NCBI GenBank assembly: GCA_036006525.1 | Contig: DASYPP010000035.1 | Span: 1 to 54,716, forward strand | Origin: DASYPP01 sp036006525 | Lineage (GTDB): Bacteria > Gemmatimonadota > Gemmatimonadetes > Gemmatimonadales > GWC2-71-9 | Length of the DNA: 54,716 bases | Reading direction: 5' to 3' | Shown: positions 47,278-54,716 of the stretch, in pieces | How positions within the stretch are numbered: position 1 is the first letter of the stretch | Layout: each line of letters opens with the position of its first letter | Program-made: the position numbers and the translations under genes | Notes under the pieces: generated by a model | Database searches by the model: none | Seen by the model: the letters and a program-made list of their open reading frames with translations, nothing else | Told to the model about the DNA's origin: nothing

Positions 47278-48636
47278 ATGTTCTCCCGCATCCGCCGGCT
47301 GGTTCCTCTCCTGCTCTGCACCTGGGTCACGGTGGCCCAGGCCCAGGGCTCGATTGAAGCGCGCTACCGGGCCACCGCCGACCGGCTGATCGATGCGGCC
47401 CTGGCCGACAGCGCCGCGTACAATCGGCTGGGCGACCTGGTTGACACTTTCGGCCACCGCCTCTCCGGGTCGGCCAGCCTGGAGCGCGCCATCGACTGGG
47501 TCCTGGCCCAGATGAATCACGACGGTCTCGCGGCCCGGACCGAGCCGGTCATGGTGCCGCACTGGGTCCGGGGCGCCGAATCGGCGGAGCTGGTCGAACC
47601 GCGTCCGCTCAAGCTGGCCATGTTGGGCCTGGGCGGAAGCGTGGGAACCCCCCCCGGTGGGATTACGGCTCCCGTGCTCGTGGTGAGCAGCTTCGACGAG
47701 CTGGAACGCCGAGCCGCGGAGGCGAAGGGCAAGATCGTCCTGTTCGATGAGCCGTTCACCAACTACGGCGAGACGGTCCGCTACCGGGTGAACGGCGCCA
47801 ATGCCGCCGCCCGGGCCGGGGCCGTCGCCAGTCTCATCCGCACGGTCGCCTCCTACTCGATTCACTCGCCGCACACCGGCGTCATGATTTACGACTCCAC
47901 CGTCATCCGGATTCCCCACGCGGCTATCACGGTGGAGGATGCGATGATGCTGCATCGCATGCAGAACCGGGGTCAGAGAATCGTCGTCCACCTCACCATG
48001 GGGGCCCAGATGCTCCCCGACGCGCCGTCCCGCAACGTGATGGCGGAGATCCGCGGTTCCGAGCGCCCCGACGAAGTCGTCGTCCTCGGCGGCCACATGG
48101 ATTCCTGGGACGTGGGCCAGGGCGCGATGGACGACGGCGGCGGCGTGGTCGCCGCGTGGGAAGCAGTGCGACTGATGCAGAAGCTCGGCCTTCACCCCCG
48201 GCGCACCATCCGGGTTGTAGGATGGGTGAATGAAGAGAACGGGGGCCGGGGCGGCGCGGCATACCTGGCGGCGCACACTCGTGAGCGTCACGTCCTCGCC
48301 ATCGAAAGCGACGGCGGGGTGTTTCGCCCGGTGGGCTTCGGGTTTACCGGGAGCGACTCGGCGATGACGATGGTGCGGCAGATCGCCGGCCTGTTGCGGA
48401 GGATTGGGGCCGATTCGATCGAAAAGGGCGGCGGCGGGTCCGACATCGAGCCGCTGATGGAAACCGGGGTGCCCGGGCTGGGGCTCAATACCGATGGAAC
48501 CCGGTATTTCTGGTTCCATCACAGCGATGGGGATACCCTCGACAAGCTGGATCCCCATGAAGTCGCGATGTGCGTGGCAACGATGGCGGTGATGGCTTAC
48601 GTGGCAGCGGACCTTCCGGACCCTCTCCCGAGGTGA
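47278..48636 (+). CDS. Secreted M28 family peptidase (carboxypeptidase Q-like)
   Basis: ATG 47278 follows GGAAAGGTGAAC; GTG 47272 is an alternative. 452 residues. Signal peptide RIRRLVPLLLCTWVTVAQAQ. A helical N-terminus (LGDLVDTFGHRLSGSASLER) and a PA-like insert (VLVVSSFDELERRAAEAKGK) precede the M28 core: VVLGGHMDSWDVGQGAMDDG (His and Asp ligands), VGWVNEENGGRGGAAYLAAH (Glu-Glu), IESDGGVFRPVGFG and WFHHSDGDTLDKL (last His). Layout resembles human plasma glutamate carboxypeptidase. It is the third M28 enzyme in this window. Confidence 0.92.
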   Translation: MFSRIRRLVPLLLCTWVTVAQAQGSIEARYRATADRLIDAALADSAAYNRLGDLVDTFGHRLSGSASLERAIDWVLAQMNHDGLAARTEPVMVPHWVRGAESAELVEPRPLKLAMLGLGGSVGTPPGGITAPVLVVSSFDELERRAAEAKGKIVLFDEPFTNYGETVRYRVNGANAAARAGAVASLIRTVASYSIHSPHTGVMIYDSTVIRIPHAAITVEDAMMLHRMQNRGQRIVVHLTMGAQMLPDAPSRNVMAEIRGSERPDEVVVLGGHMDSWDVGQGAMDDGGGVVAAWEAVRLMQKLGLHPRRTIRVVGWVNEENGGRGGAAYLAAHTRERHVLAIESDGGVFRPVGFGFTGSDSAMTMVRQIAGLLRRIGADSIEKGGGGSDIEPLMETGVPGLGLNTDGTRYFWFHHSDGDTLDKLDPHEVAMCVATMAVMAYVAADLPDPLPR

Positions 48637-48704
48637 GGGGTAGGGAAAAGCGAGGCAGGGTGAGGCAAGGAACACTTTGCCCCACCCTGCCTCTCCTTAC
48701 CTCA
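48637..48704. repeat. GAGGCAGGGTGAGGCA long hairpin, copy 2
   Basis: Left arm GGGTAGGGAAAAGCGAGGCA plus GGGTGAGGCAAGGAA (48639-48673); right arm TTTGCCCCACCCTGCCTCTC and on to 48704. It shares long stretches with copy 1 (8417-8490) and again lies between convergent genes. Confidence 0.85.
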
Positions 48705-48725
48705 CAGTGTTACCCGTTTTTCTTG

Positions 48726-49112
48726 TCACCCGTTTTTCGGGGGGATCATCTTTATCTGCCCGCTCTTGCCCTCGCTGTCGGTGCAGGTACCGCTGTAGCT
48801 GCCACCGTCAGCCGGATCCAGGCTGCAGTTGATGTCGATGTTCGCGCTCCAGGTGAACAGCAGCTTCCCCTGGTCGAAATGAATATTGCTGAAGATGAAG
48901 GCCGGGGGTCCGTCGGGCACGACGACCGTCATGCTGATGTGCAGGGAATCACCGGTCCCGCCTACCTCATATGTCACGGCGGCCTCGTCGCCGCCCGGAT
49001 CAATGATTGAGCCGGTCCAGGTCCCTGCGGCCAGGGTCTGGGCCCGGGCGGCCGAGGCAAAGGTGAGCGTGGTGGCCAGGACAAGTCCCACCAATCGAAA
49101 CAGGGATTTCAT
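48726..49112 (-). CDS. Small secreted protein of unknown function
   Basis: A 128-residue protein. The frame is open to 49946, but ATG 49112 starts a clear signal peptide (MKSLFRLVGLVLATTLTFAS, cleaved at RAQ). The mature part is one beta-sandwich-like domain (AGTWTGSIIDPGGDEAAVTY, LHISMTVVVPDGPPAFIF, LLFTWSANIDINCSLD) with two Cys (NCS, TCTD) that may form a disulfide. No family recognised. Confidence 0.75.
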   Translation of the reverse strand: MKSLFRLVGLVLATTLTFASAARAQTLAAGTWTGSIIDPGGDEAAVTYEVGGTGDSLHISMTVVVPDGPPAFIFSNIHFDQGKLLFTWSANIDINCSLDPADGGSYSGTCTDSEGKSGQIKMIPPKNG

Positions 49113-49165
49113 GATAGTTCCAGGTATTGGGTAGGGTGGAAACCTAATCGCGGGCCATCCCCCTG

Positions 49166-49495
49166 TCAGCGGCGCGCCGGACGCCGGCGCCGCCAGCCGA
49201 CTCGCTTGAGGTTGATCCGGCCCCGCATATCGAACGCTACGTCTTCTTCCTCCAACAACATGCGTTGCAGCTGGTCGGCTCCGGCCGAGCGCCGGAGGCT
49301 GATCTCGCCCCGGGCATTCACCACCCGGTGCCAGGGGACCGTTGAGCTGTCCGGCAATGCGTGCAGGGCGTAGCCTACCTGGCGGGCATGCCCCGCCAGG
49401 CCGGCCAGCTCTGCCACCTGGCCGTAGGTCGCGACTCGGCCCCGGGGGATGCGGCGGACGACGGCATAGATCCGGGTGTAGGTCGAGTCGGTCAT
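49166..49495 (-). CDS. atl: Alkyltransferase-like (ATL) DNA damage-binding protein
   Basis: ATG 49495 gives 109 residues; the frame is open to 49579. It matches the DNA-binding domain of O6-methylguanine methyltransferase (YAVVRRIPRGRVATYGQVAE, LAGHARQVGYALHALP, GEISLRRSAGADQLQRMLLE). The active-site Cys of PCHRV is replaced by Trp (VPWHRVVNARG), the hallmark of ATL proteins. ATLs cannot transfer the alkyl group; they bind O6-alkylguanine and hand it to nucleotide excision repair. The C-terminus is unusually Arg-rich. Confidence 0.93.
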   Translation of the reverse strand: MTDSTYTRIYAVVRRIPRGRVATYGQVAELAGLAGHARQVGYALHALPDSSTVPWHRVVNARGEISLRRSAGADQLQRMLLEEEDVAFDMRGRINLKRVGWRRRRPARR

Positions 49496-49596
49496 CGTCC
49501 TTGCGGTGTGCGGTGCAGCACAGGGCGGTCTCGGCTCTTCTTGTAGCTTCAATTTGTGAAGAGAATCGGCATTCACCAAGGTCCTGGAGATCCAAA

Positions 49597-50109
49597 ATGT
49601 CCGAGCCTGAATTCGATAGCCCGGTCGCCAGCGTGCACCGGGGCGAGGGTATAAAGGTAGAGAAGCGAGTCATCGTGAATCGCCCGGCCATGGATTTGTG
49701 GAGGTTCTGGCGCAACTTCGAGAACCTGCCTCGCATCATGAAGCACCTGGAGTCGGTGTCCATCCTGAGCGAAACGGGTTCGTACTGGGTGGCAAAGGGC
49801 CTGGTGGGGACGCATTTCCAGTGGGATGCCGAAATCCATAACGAAATCCCCGGTGAGCTGATCGCCTGGCGCTCGGTGAAGGGTGATATCAACCACGCCG
49901 GATCGGTCCGTTTTCGCGCCGCCGGTCCCGGGGCGACCGAAGTCATCGTGGAGCTGCGCTACGAGCCTCCGGCCGGGAAGGTGGGTGCCACCATCGCGAA
50001 GGTTCTTGGCGAGGAGCCGGGACAGCAGATCGAGTCGGATTTGCAACGCTTCAAGCAGTTCATGGAGTCGGGAGAGGGAGCCTTGGCGCTTCCGCGCGAC
50101 CGCGGCTGA
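49597..50109 (+). CDS. SRPBCC family protein (cyclase/COQ10-like)
   Basis: ATG 49597 follows CTGGAGATCCAAA; the frame is open to 49342 but upstream sequence is antisense to atl. 170 residues: KRVIVNRPAMDLWRFWRNFE, NLPRIMKHLESVSILSETG, IAWRSVKGDINHAGSVRFR and EVIVELRYEPPAG. This is the polyketide-cyclase/COQ10-type SRPBCC domain often found in stress or membrane-lipid proteins. No signal peptide, so cytoplasmic. Ligand unknown. The 148-nt gap that follows holds nothing I can identify. Confidence 0.9.
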   Translation: MSEPEFDSPVASVHRGEGIKVEKRVIVNRPAMDLWRFWRNFENLPRIMKHLESVSILSETGSYWVAKGLVGTHFQWDAEIHNEIPGELIAWRSVKGDINHAGSVRFRAAGPGATEVIVELRYEPPAGKVGATIAKVLGEEPGQQIESDLQRFKQFMESGEGALALPRDRG

Positions 50110-50257
50110 TGCCTGGGGGGATATGCGTTTTTCGGGTTACCGCCCTTCTGGATTTCAGGCGATATTCCCCAATCAGGGGGCGGAGGCCTCTCGCCCCCTT
50201 TCAACAGAATCTTCCCGGAAACCTTCCCTACCAAGCGCACTGTTTGCCCAGGGGCGT

Positions 50258-51955
50258 CTACTGAAGCAGAACGACCTGGCCGTCCTGACTGGGTATCACT
50301 ACCGAGAGGCCGTCGGGGCTGATAGCCATGTGGCGTGGCTGGGCGATTCGGAGCGTCCCCACGATTTGTCCCGATCCCAGGTCGAGCAAATTGATCTTAC
50401 CCTGGAGCGGGCATCCGATGTACAGCCGGGTTCCGGCAGGGTTTATCAGAAGAGACCAGCCGGTGCATCCGGCATCGAGATACGACGTCTGGCCCGAAAC
50501 CAGATCGACCGCGGCGATCAGGCCGGAACCTTCGTCGGTGATATACAGGGTGTTGCCATCCGGCGAGACCACGACGTCCTGGAGCGGATTGCCGGCACCG
50601 ATGAATTGGCGGACGAAAGCCAGCGTAGCACTATTGAACTCGAGGACGACTCCCGACTGCTGGGCACTGAGATACAGCAGCGGCTGGGATGGGTGCACGG
50701 CCAGGTGCCCCGAAGACTGGGTGGATGTACTGCTGATGAGGAAATGTGTCAGTGGGTCGAAAGAATAGAGGGTCGAGTTGGTGGAAAGGTAGATGGTCCC
50801 ATCGGGCCCGACGGCGAGGTCGAACGGAATTCCCGGCACGAAGCTGTACTCGGTCACGCTGTCTGCGGCCACATCGATGTACGTCACCCCAGCCAATGGT
50901 TCGCCGGTGACGTATGCCTGGTCACCGGCCGCGTTGAAGGCGACGACCCGGCTGTTTCCCAAAGCCTGAATGACGGTGGCAAAATTGAAGGTTCCCACGG
51001 TCGCCCGTTCCACGGTTCCCGAGAGAGTCACCACATAGATCACACCGCTTGGCGAAATCGCCGCCCCGTACGGCTGGCCGCTCATATTCGCCGTGGCCTG
51101 GGGGAGAATCCGCGGAACCACGCTGACATCTACGATGCGGGTGAGGGTGTCGCTGGTCAGCACCATGGTGGTGCTTCCGAGCGAGGCCGATGCAGTTAGC
51201 AACCCCGTGGGATCGACAGTGACGAGGCCCGGATTGCTGGAGCTGTAGTTGATGGCTGCACCGCTGATGGGCACTCCTCCCCAGTCGAGAACCTGGGCGC
51301 CGAGCTGCGCGGTATCGCTCGCGCCAACCACGAATCGTCCCGGCTGGACCTGGATGGAAGTCGGCGTCTGCGTCACAACCACGGTAGCCTCGGCGCTGAG
51401 TCCGCCCGCCGCAAACGCGCTGATCGTGGCCGTGCCATACCCCCCGGCTGTTGTCACCAGACCGGTTGACGACACTCCGATATATCCGTTGGAACTGAAA
51501 AAGGAGATCGCGGCGCCGAGGATTTCGTTCCCGACGCGATCGATAACCCTGGCGGTGAGCTGCAGGCTATCCCGCTGGCCCATGATGGTAGAATCGGGGG
51601 TCAGTTCCAGCGTCATCCCTACCGCGACCACAGTAACCGGTACCTGATATGTCCCCAGCCGGTCCGCTGTGACAATGACGTGAGTAGCGCCGGAAACACC
51701 CGAGGCCCGTACCAACCCCTGGGCCGAAACGTCAATGACAGCGGGATCCTCGGCGGAGAACGTCAGGTGAACGTCGGTTATTTGATGCTGTTCTGCGTCG
51801 AGCACCCTGACAACCAGTTTGACCGAATCACCCTGCTCGAGAATGACGATTGACGGAGCAACCAGGATCCTGCCGGGGTCATCAGGTCCGGTATTAAGAT
51901 CATCGGAGCAACTCGCCAATGCCATCACTAGAACTGCGAGGCGGAGGTATCTCAC
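50258..51955 (-). CDS. Lipoprotein with Ig-like (BIG) repeats and YncE-type beta-propeller
   Basis: GTG 51955 follows CAGGGAGCCCTC and gives 565 residues. Lipobox LVMALASC makes it a lipoprotein. Residues about 30-270 contain three BIG-type Ig-like domains (VAPSIVILEQGDSVKLVV, LELTPDSTIMGQRDSLQLTA, QVQPGRFVVGASDTAQLGAQ). The C-terminal 300 residues are a YncE/NHL-like propeller (GNPLQDVVVSPDGNTLYITD, GWSLLINPAGTRLYIGCP, IAQPRHMAISPDGLSVVIPS). Probably on the cell surface or in the periplasm, binding a polymer or partner protein. Confidence 0.88.
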   Translation of the reverse strand: MRYLRLAVLVMALASCSDDLNTGPDDPGRILVAPSIVILEQGDSVKLVVRVLDAEQHQITDVHLTFSAEDPAVIDVSAQGLVRASGVSGATHVIVTADRLGTYQVPVTVVAVGMTLELTPDSTIMGQRDSLQLTARVIDRVGNEILGAAISFFSSNGYIGVSSTGLVTTAGGYGTATISAFAAGGLSAEATVVVTQTPTSIQVQPGRFVVGASDTAQLGAQVLDWGGVPISGAAINYSSSNPGLVTVDPTGLLTASASLGSTTMVLTSDTLTRIVDVSVVPRILPQATANMSGQPYGAAISPSGVIYVVTLSGTVERATVGTFNFATVIQALGNSRVVAFNAAGDQAYVTGEPLAGVTYIDVAADSVTEYSFVPGIPFDLAVGPDGTIYLSTNSTLYSFDPLTHFLISSTSTQSSGHLAVHPSQPLLYLSAQQSGVVLEFNSATLAFVRQFIGAGNPLQDVVVSPDGNTLYITDEGSGLIAAVDLVSGQTSYLDAGCTGWSLLINPAGTRLYIGCPLQGKINLLDLGSGQIVGTLRIAQPRHMAISPDGLSVVIPSQDGQVVLLQ

Positions 51956-52052
51956 GAGGGCTCCCTGTTGCCCGGAACGTGATGCGGGGGATCTGACGGT
52001 AGAATGACGTTCCGTTCTGAATAGCCTACACACCCAGGACCTGTTTAGCGAG

Positions 52053-54716
52053 TCAGGCGCGGCGGATGGCGGCTTTTGCCAGGAATCGCTCCAACCGCTC
52101 CAGGTGGGTCAGCGTCAGCGTCACCGCGCCAAACTCCTCTTCCACCTTCCCCCGAAACACGAACGGTCCCTGGTCGAACAGGACATGCCCCCGGTCGCGA
52201 TAGATGTCGGGGAACAGCACCGCCTCGATCAACCCCGCACCATCGTCAAAGGTGGCGAACTCCATCGGCTCGTCCTTGGCGGTGTGCACCGGCTTGGCGG
52301 TGGTCAGCATACCGGCCATCAGGACGCTCTTTCCGACATGGCGGCCGATCTCGGTGGTCTTCACCAGCCGGAGCCGCTTCAGCTCCTCGACGTGCAGGTC
52401 CATGGGATGCGCGTCGGTCAGGAACCCCAGCGATTCATATTGCTCGCGGCGCTGCCTGGCTTCCGAGTATTCCTTGAGATTGGGCAAAGGCGGTAAGGCG
52501 GTAAGGCGGTAGGGCGGTAAGTCAGAAACACCGCCGTCGCTCAACGGTTCTTCTGCAACCCGGTTCCACTTGCCTGCCTCGAGGTCTACTTCCCACAGCA
52601 TCATGGGCCGAGTCTTGCCTTCGGCGACCGAGTCCAGAGCGCCGACCTTGATGAGGGTACGCAAGTCGTCATGGGAGATCCCGGTTTTCGCGCGGAGATC
52701 GGCCACGCTGTAAAATGGTCCCCTCGCCCCAATCCGCTCCACCCCCGCCGCCGATAACCCCTTCACGAACTGCAATCCCACCCGGAGCCAGTCGTCCCGG
52801 CCGGCGCAGCGGAACTGGCTCGCGTTCACGTCGGGCGGCAGGATCCGGACGCCGTTGCGCATCGCTTCGGCGATGTAGGCGAACGGGTGATAAAACCCGC
52901 CCCCGTTGGCAAGCACCGCGGCGAAGAATTCGGCGGGATAGTTGGCCCGGAGATAACAGGAATGCTGGGCCACCTTGATATAGGAACAGGAGTGGCCCTT
53001 GCAGAAGCTGTAGCCGGCGAACGACATGACCATCTCCCATACCCGGGTCGCCGTGCCGGGATCCCGCCCCAGGGCGGCCGCGCCGGCGAAGAACTCTTCG
53101 GCATACGCCACCAGGTGTTTGTGAGGGCGCTTCTTGGACAACGCTTTGCGGAGCCCGTCTCCAGTGGCGAGCGGCATCCCGGCAAAGGCGGCGCAGACGT
53201 TAACCACGTCCTCCTGGTAGACCATGACACCGAAAGTCTCGCTCAGGGTGTCGCGGAGCACCGGGTCCAGCGGCTGGTAAGGCGCGCCGTGCAGCCGCTC
53301 GAGGTAGATCTTGATGTACCGGTTGGAGGCGGGCCGGATGATGCTGGTGTTGAGCACCAGCAGCTCGAAACTCTCGGCCTTGCTCTTCTGGCAAAGCAAC
53401 CGGGATGCCGGCGACTCGGTGTAGAACACGCCCATGGTGCGGCCGTTCCTGAAGTGCTCCCGGGTCCTGGGGTCCTCGCCGGCCTCTTCCGAGGTATAGT
53501 CGATCATCCGGCCGGTATTCTGGTGCACCGCGGCAATGGCATCGCGAATCACCGCCAGCGACCGGTTGCCCAGCAGATCGATCTTCACCAGCCCCGTATC
53601 TTCCGCGCCATCCTTCTCGAATTGAATCACCGGCACCGGCAGGTCGGGATGGCGATCGAGGATCTTCACCGCGGGCTCGGTAGGGACGTAGTCGGTGAGC
53701 ACGCCGGGGACGATCACTACCCCGCCGGGATGCAGCGAGAGATGCCGGGGGATTCCCACCAGCGGCTCCGCCATCCGGGCCAGGTCGCCCCAGATGCCGG
53801 GCAGCTCGAGGCTGGAAAAATTGGGATGCCCGGCGATGGTCTCGCTGAGCGACCCCTCTTCGTACCAGGGGATGCGGCGGGTGACCTCGCGGATTTCGCC
53901 GGGGGGGCGGCCGTGCACCTTGGCCACTTCGCGGAGCGCGCCTCGGAGCCGGAAGCAGTTATGGTTGGCGACCATCGCCGCGCGGGGATGGGGATAGCGG
54001 CCAAAGACATAGGCCAGCACGTCGTCCCGCTCGTCCCAGGGGAAGTCGAGATCGATGTCGGGCGGGTCCTTCCGCTCCGGATTGAGAAACCGCTCGAACA
54101 GAAGCCCGGAGCCCAGCGGCTCGACGTGAGTGATGCCGAGGCAGTAACTCACCACCGAGTTGGCGACCGAGCCGCGGCCGCAGTGGGTGGGGCCGTGCTG
54201 GACGATGTCCCTTACCACGAGGAAGTAGTCGGCGAACCCTTTCAGGGCGATGATGCCGAGCTCGTGCTCCAGCCGGTCGCGGGTGATCGGTGCGATGGTG
54301 CCGTAACGGTGGGTGGCGCCTTCGTAGGCCAGGGCCCGGAGCTGGGCCATCGCATCTTCGTGCTCCGCCAGCCGGGGTGGTATCACCCGGCCCCACGGAA
54401 TCCGGTATTCACAACGCTCGGCGATCGCTTCCGCGTTGCTGAGCGCTTCGGGACAATCGGGGAAGAAGCGGGCGAGATCTCCCGGCGGGCGCAGCCACGC
54501 GTCGCGGGAGGCCAGAATGTCGGGCGGGCAGGCGGAGATCGCGATGTTCCGGCTGATGGCGCGGAGCAGGCGGTGCCGGGTCCAGTCCTCCGCGTTGGCG
54601 GCGACTACCGCGTTGGTCGCGACCGGCGCGAGTCCCAGCCGCCGGGCCGCGGCCAGCACGGCATGCCGCTGCCTGCCCGGCACCAGCTCGGCGTAGAGGT
54701 CCCGGGGACCGGAGAG
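52053..54716 (-). CDS. dnaE2: Error-prone DnaE2-like DNA polymerase III alpha subunit (5' end outside window)
   Basis: The frame is open from the right edge (LSGPRDLYAELVPG) to TGA 52053, about 887 residues visible; part of the PHP domain is missing. Polymerase features: ELGIIALKGFADYFLVVRD, HCGRGSVANSVVSYCLGI, PPDIDLDFPWDERDDVLAYV (catalytic Asp pair), RHLSLHPGGVVIVPGVL, GLVKIDLLGNRSLAVIRDA and YQEDVVNVCAAFAGM. A C-terminal OB-type domain (VGKSVLMAGMLTTAKPVHTA) ends it. The HLSLHPGG block and short C-terminus favour DnaE2/ImuC, which works with ImuA/ImuB in mutagenic translesion synthesis. The partners are not in view. A GGCGGTAA array lies in frame near 52505. Confidence 0.88.
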   Translation of the reverse strand, partial: LSGPRDLYAELVPGRQRHAVLAAARRLGLAPVATNAVVAANAEDWTRHRLLRAISRNIAISACPPDILASRDAWLRPPGDLARFFPDCPEALSNAEAIAERCEYRIPWGRVIPPRLAEHEDAMAQLRALAYEGATHRYGTIAPITRDRLEHELGIIALKGFADYFLVVRDIVQHGPTHCGRGSVANSVVSYCLGITHVEPLGSGLLFERFLNPERKDPPDIDLDFPWDERDDVLAYVFGRYPHPRAAMVANHNCFRLRGALREVAKVHGRPPGEIREVTRRIPWYEEGSLSETIAGHPNFSSLELPGIWGDLARMAEPLVGIPRHLSLHPGGVVIVPGVLTDYVPTEPAVKILDRHPDLPVPVIQFEKDGAEDTGLVKIDLLGNRSLAVIRDAIAAVHQNTGRMIDYTSEEAGEDPRTREHFRNGRTMGVFYTESPASRLLCQKSKAESFELLVLNTSIIRPASNRYIKIYLERLHGAPYQPLDPVLRDTLSETFGVMVYQEDVVNVCAAFAGMPLATGDGLRKALSKKRPHKHLVAYAEEFFAGAAALGRDPGTATRVWEMVMSFAGYSFCKGHSCSYIKVAQHSCYLRANYPAEFFAAVLANGGGFYHPFAYIAEAMRNGVRILPPDVNASQFRCAGRDDWLRVGLQFVKGLSAAGVERIGARGPFYSVADLRAKTGISHDDLRTLIKVGALDSVAEGKTRPMMLWEVDLEAGKWNRVAEEPLSDGGVSDLPPYRLTALPPLPNLKEYSEARQRREQYESLGFLTDAHPMDLHVEELKRLRLVKTTEIGRHVGKSVLMAGMLTTAKPVHTAKDEPMEFATFDDGAGLIEAVLFPDIYRDRGHVLFDQGPFVFRGKVEEEFGAVTLTLTHLERLERFLAKAAIRRA
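52489..52520. repeat. GGCGGTAA-word array, copy 3, inside the DnaE2-like gene
   Basis: Four words GGCGGTAA, GGCGGTAA, GGCGGTAG, GGCGGTAA in tandem, the same unit as at 3014-3045 and 30474-30505. On the coding strand they read TTACCGCC and encode L-P-P-Y-R-L-T-A-L-P-P within a linker before the OB-type domain. The frame stays open through it. Confidence 0.88.

Noticed and set aside
47073..47330. N-terminal extension of the PQQ-type dehydrogenase
   Set aside because: It would translate the CCCCTCTCCCA hairpin and place 86 residues before a good lipoprotein signal.

Overview
The window is GC-rich (about two thirds G+C by eye) and almost fully coding, with short gaps and many 1-4 base start/stop overlaps (ATGA, GTGA, TGATG). 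Gene content suggests a Gram-negative heterotroph, most likely Gemmatimonadota or a relative. Pointers are a Ser/Thr kinase with a C-terminal 2TM region, an OmpA protein with thrombospondin type-3 repeats, several secreted M28 peptidases, signal peptides that often end in A-Q, a long cyanobacterial/plant-type IspH, and an error-prone DnaE-type polymerase. The phylum is an inference. I saw no rRNA, tRNA, CRISPR array, transposase or prophage.

Layout. 1-2773: DUF2339 membrane protein and Ser/Thr kinase. 3136-5694: Lon. 5846-9436: S41-like peptidase, DUF2231 protein and an OmpA-like protein. 9544-14463 (minus): TrmB regulator, Hpt/REC/GGDEF protein, DUF1761, gluconate-2-dehydrogenase subunit 3 and GMC oxidoreductase, a probable single transcription unit. 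14737-15843: unknown protein. 16028-21085 (minus): secreted hydrolase operon with two tandem M28 paralogues. 21178-26628: domain-permuted aconitase homologue, Hsp20, putative glycoside hydrolase and TSP3-OmpA. 26795-28145: a SelW-like selenoprotein read through an in-frame UGA, then phosphofructokinase. 28251-30470: secreted protein, CsgG/FlgT-like protein and 5-formyl-THF cyclo-ligase. 30490-33353 (minus): PTPS-family enzyme, pterin dehydratase, PabB and PabA, a folate/pterin operon. 33501-41710: small secreted protein, MarR/SRPBCC pair with an operator, VOC protein, DExH helicase, TetR, PAS-Fis regulator and an outer-membrane barrel. 41837-44985: thioesterase, lipoprotein, IspH and an epimerase-like protein. 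44974-50109: DUF72, PQQ-type sugar dehydrogenase, M28 peptidase, small secreted protein, alkyltransferase-like protein and SRPBCC. 50258-54716: Ig/beta-propeller lipoprotein and a DnaE2-like polymerase cut by the window end.

Two signals stand out. First, 26795-27028 encodes a C-x-x-U selenoprotein of the SelW/Rdx family; a perfect hairpin with a GGUCU apical loop lies 15-33 nt after the UGA, so a standard gene caller would miss the gene. Second, many gene junctions carry elements built from short tandem words (GGCGGTAA, GGTACTG, GAGGCAGGGT, ACTAAGG, GTAGGGGCCGATCT, GAGTAGC, ACGCGGAG and others), often mirrored as inverted arms that form long hairpins. Several words contain stop codons and supply the actual stop of the flanking gene, and one array sits in frame inside the DnaE2-like gene.
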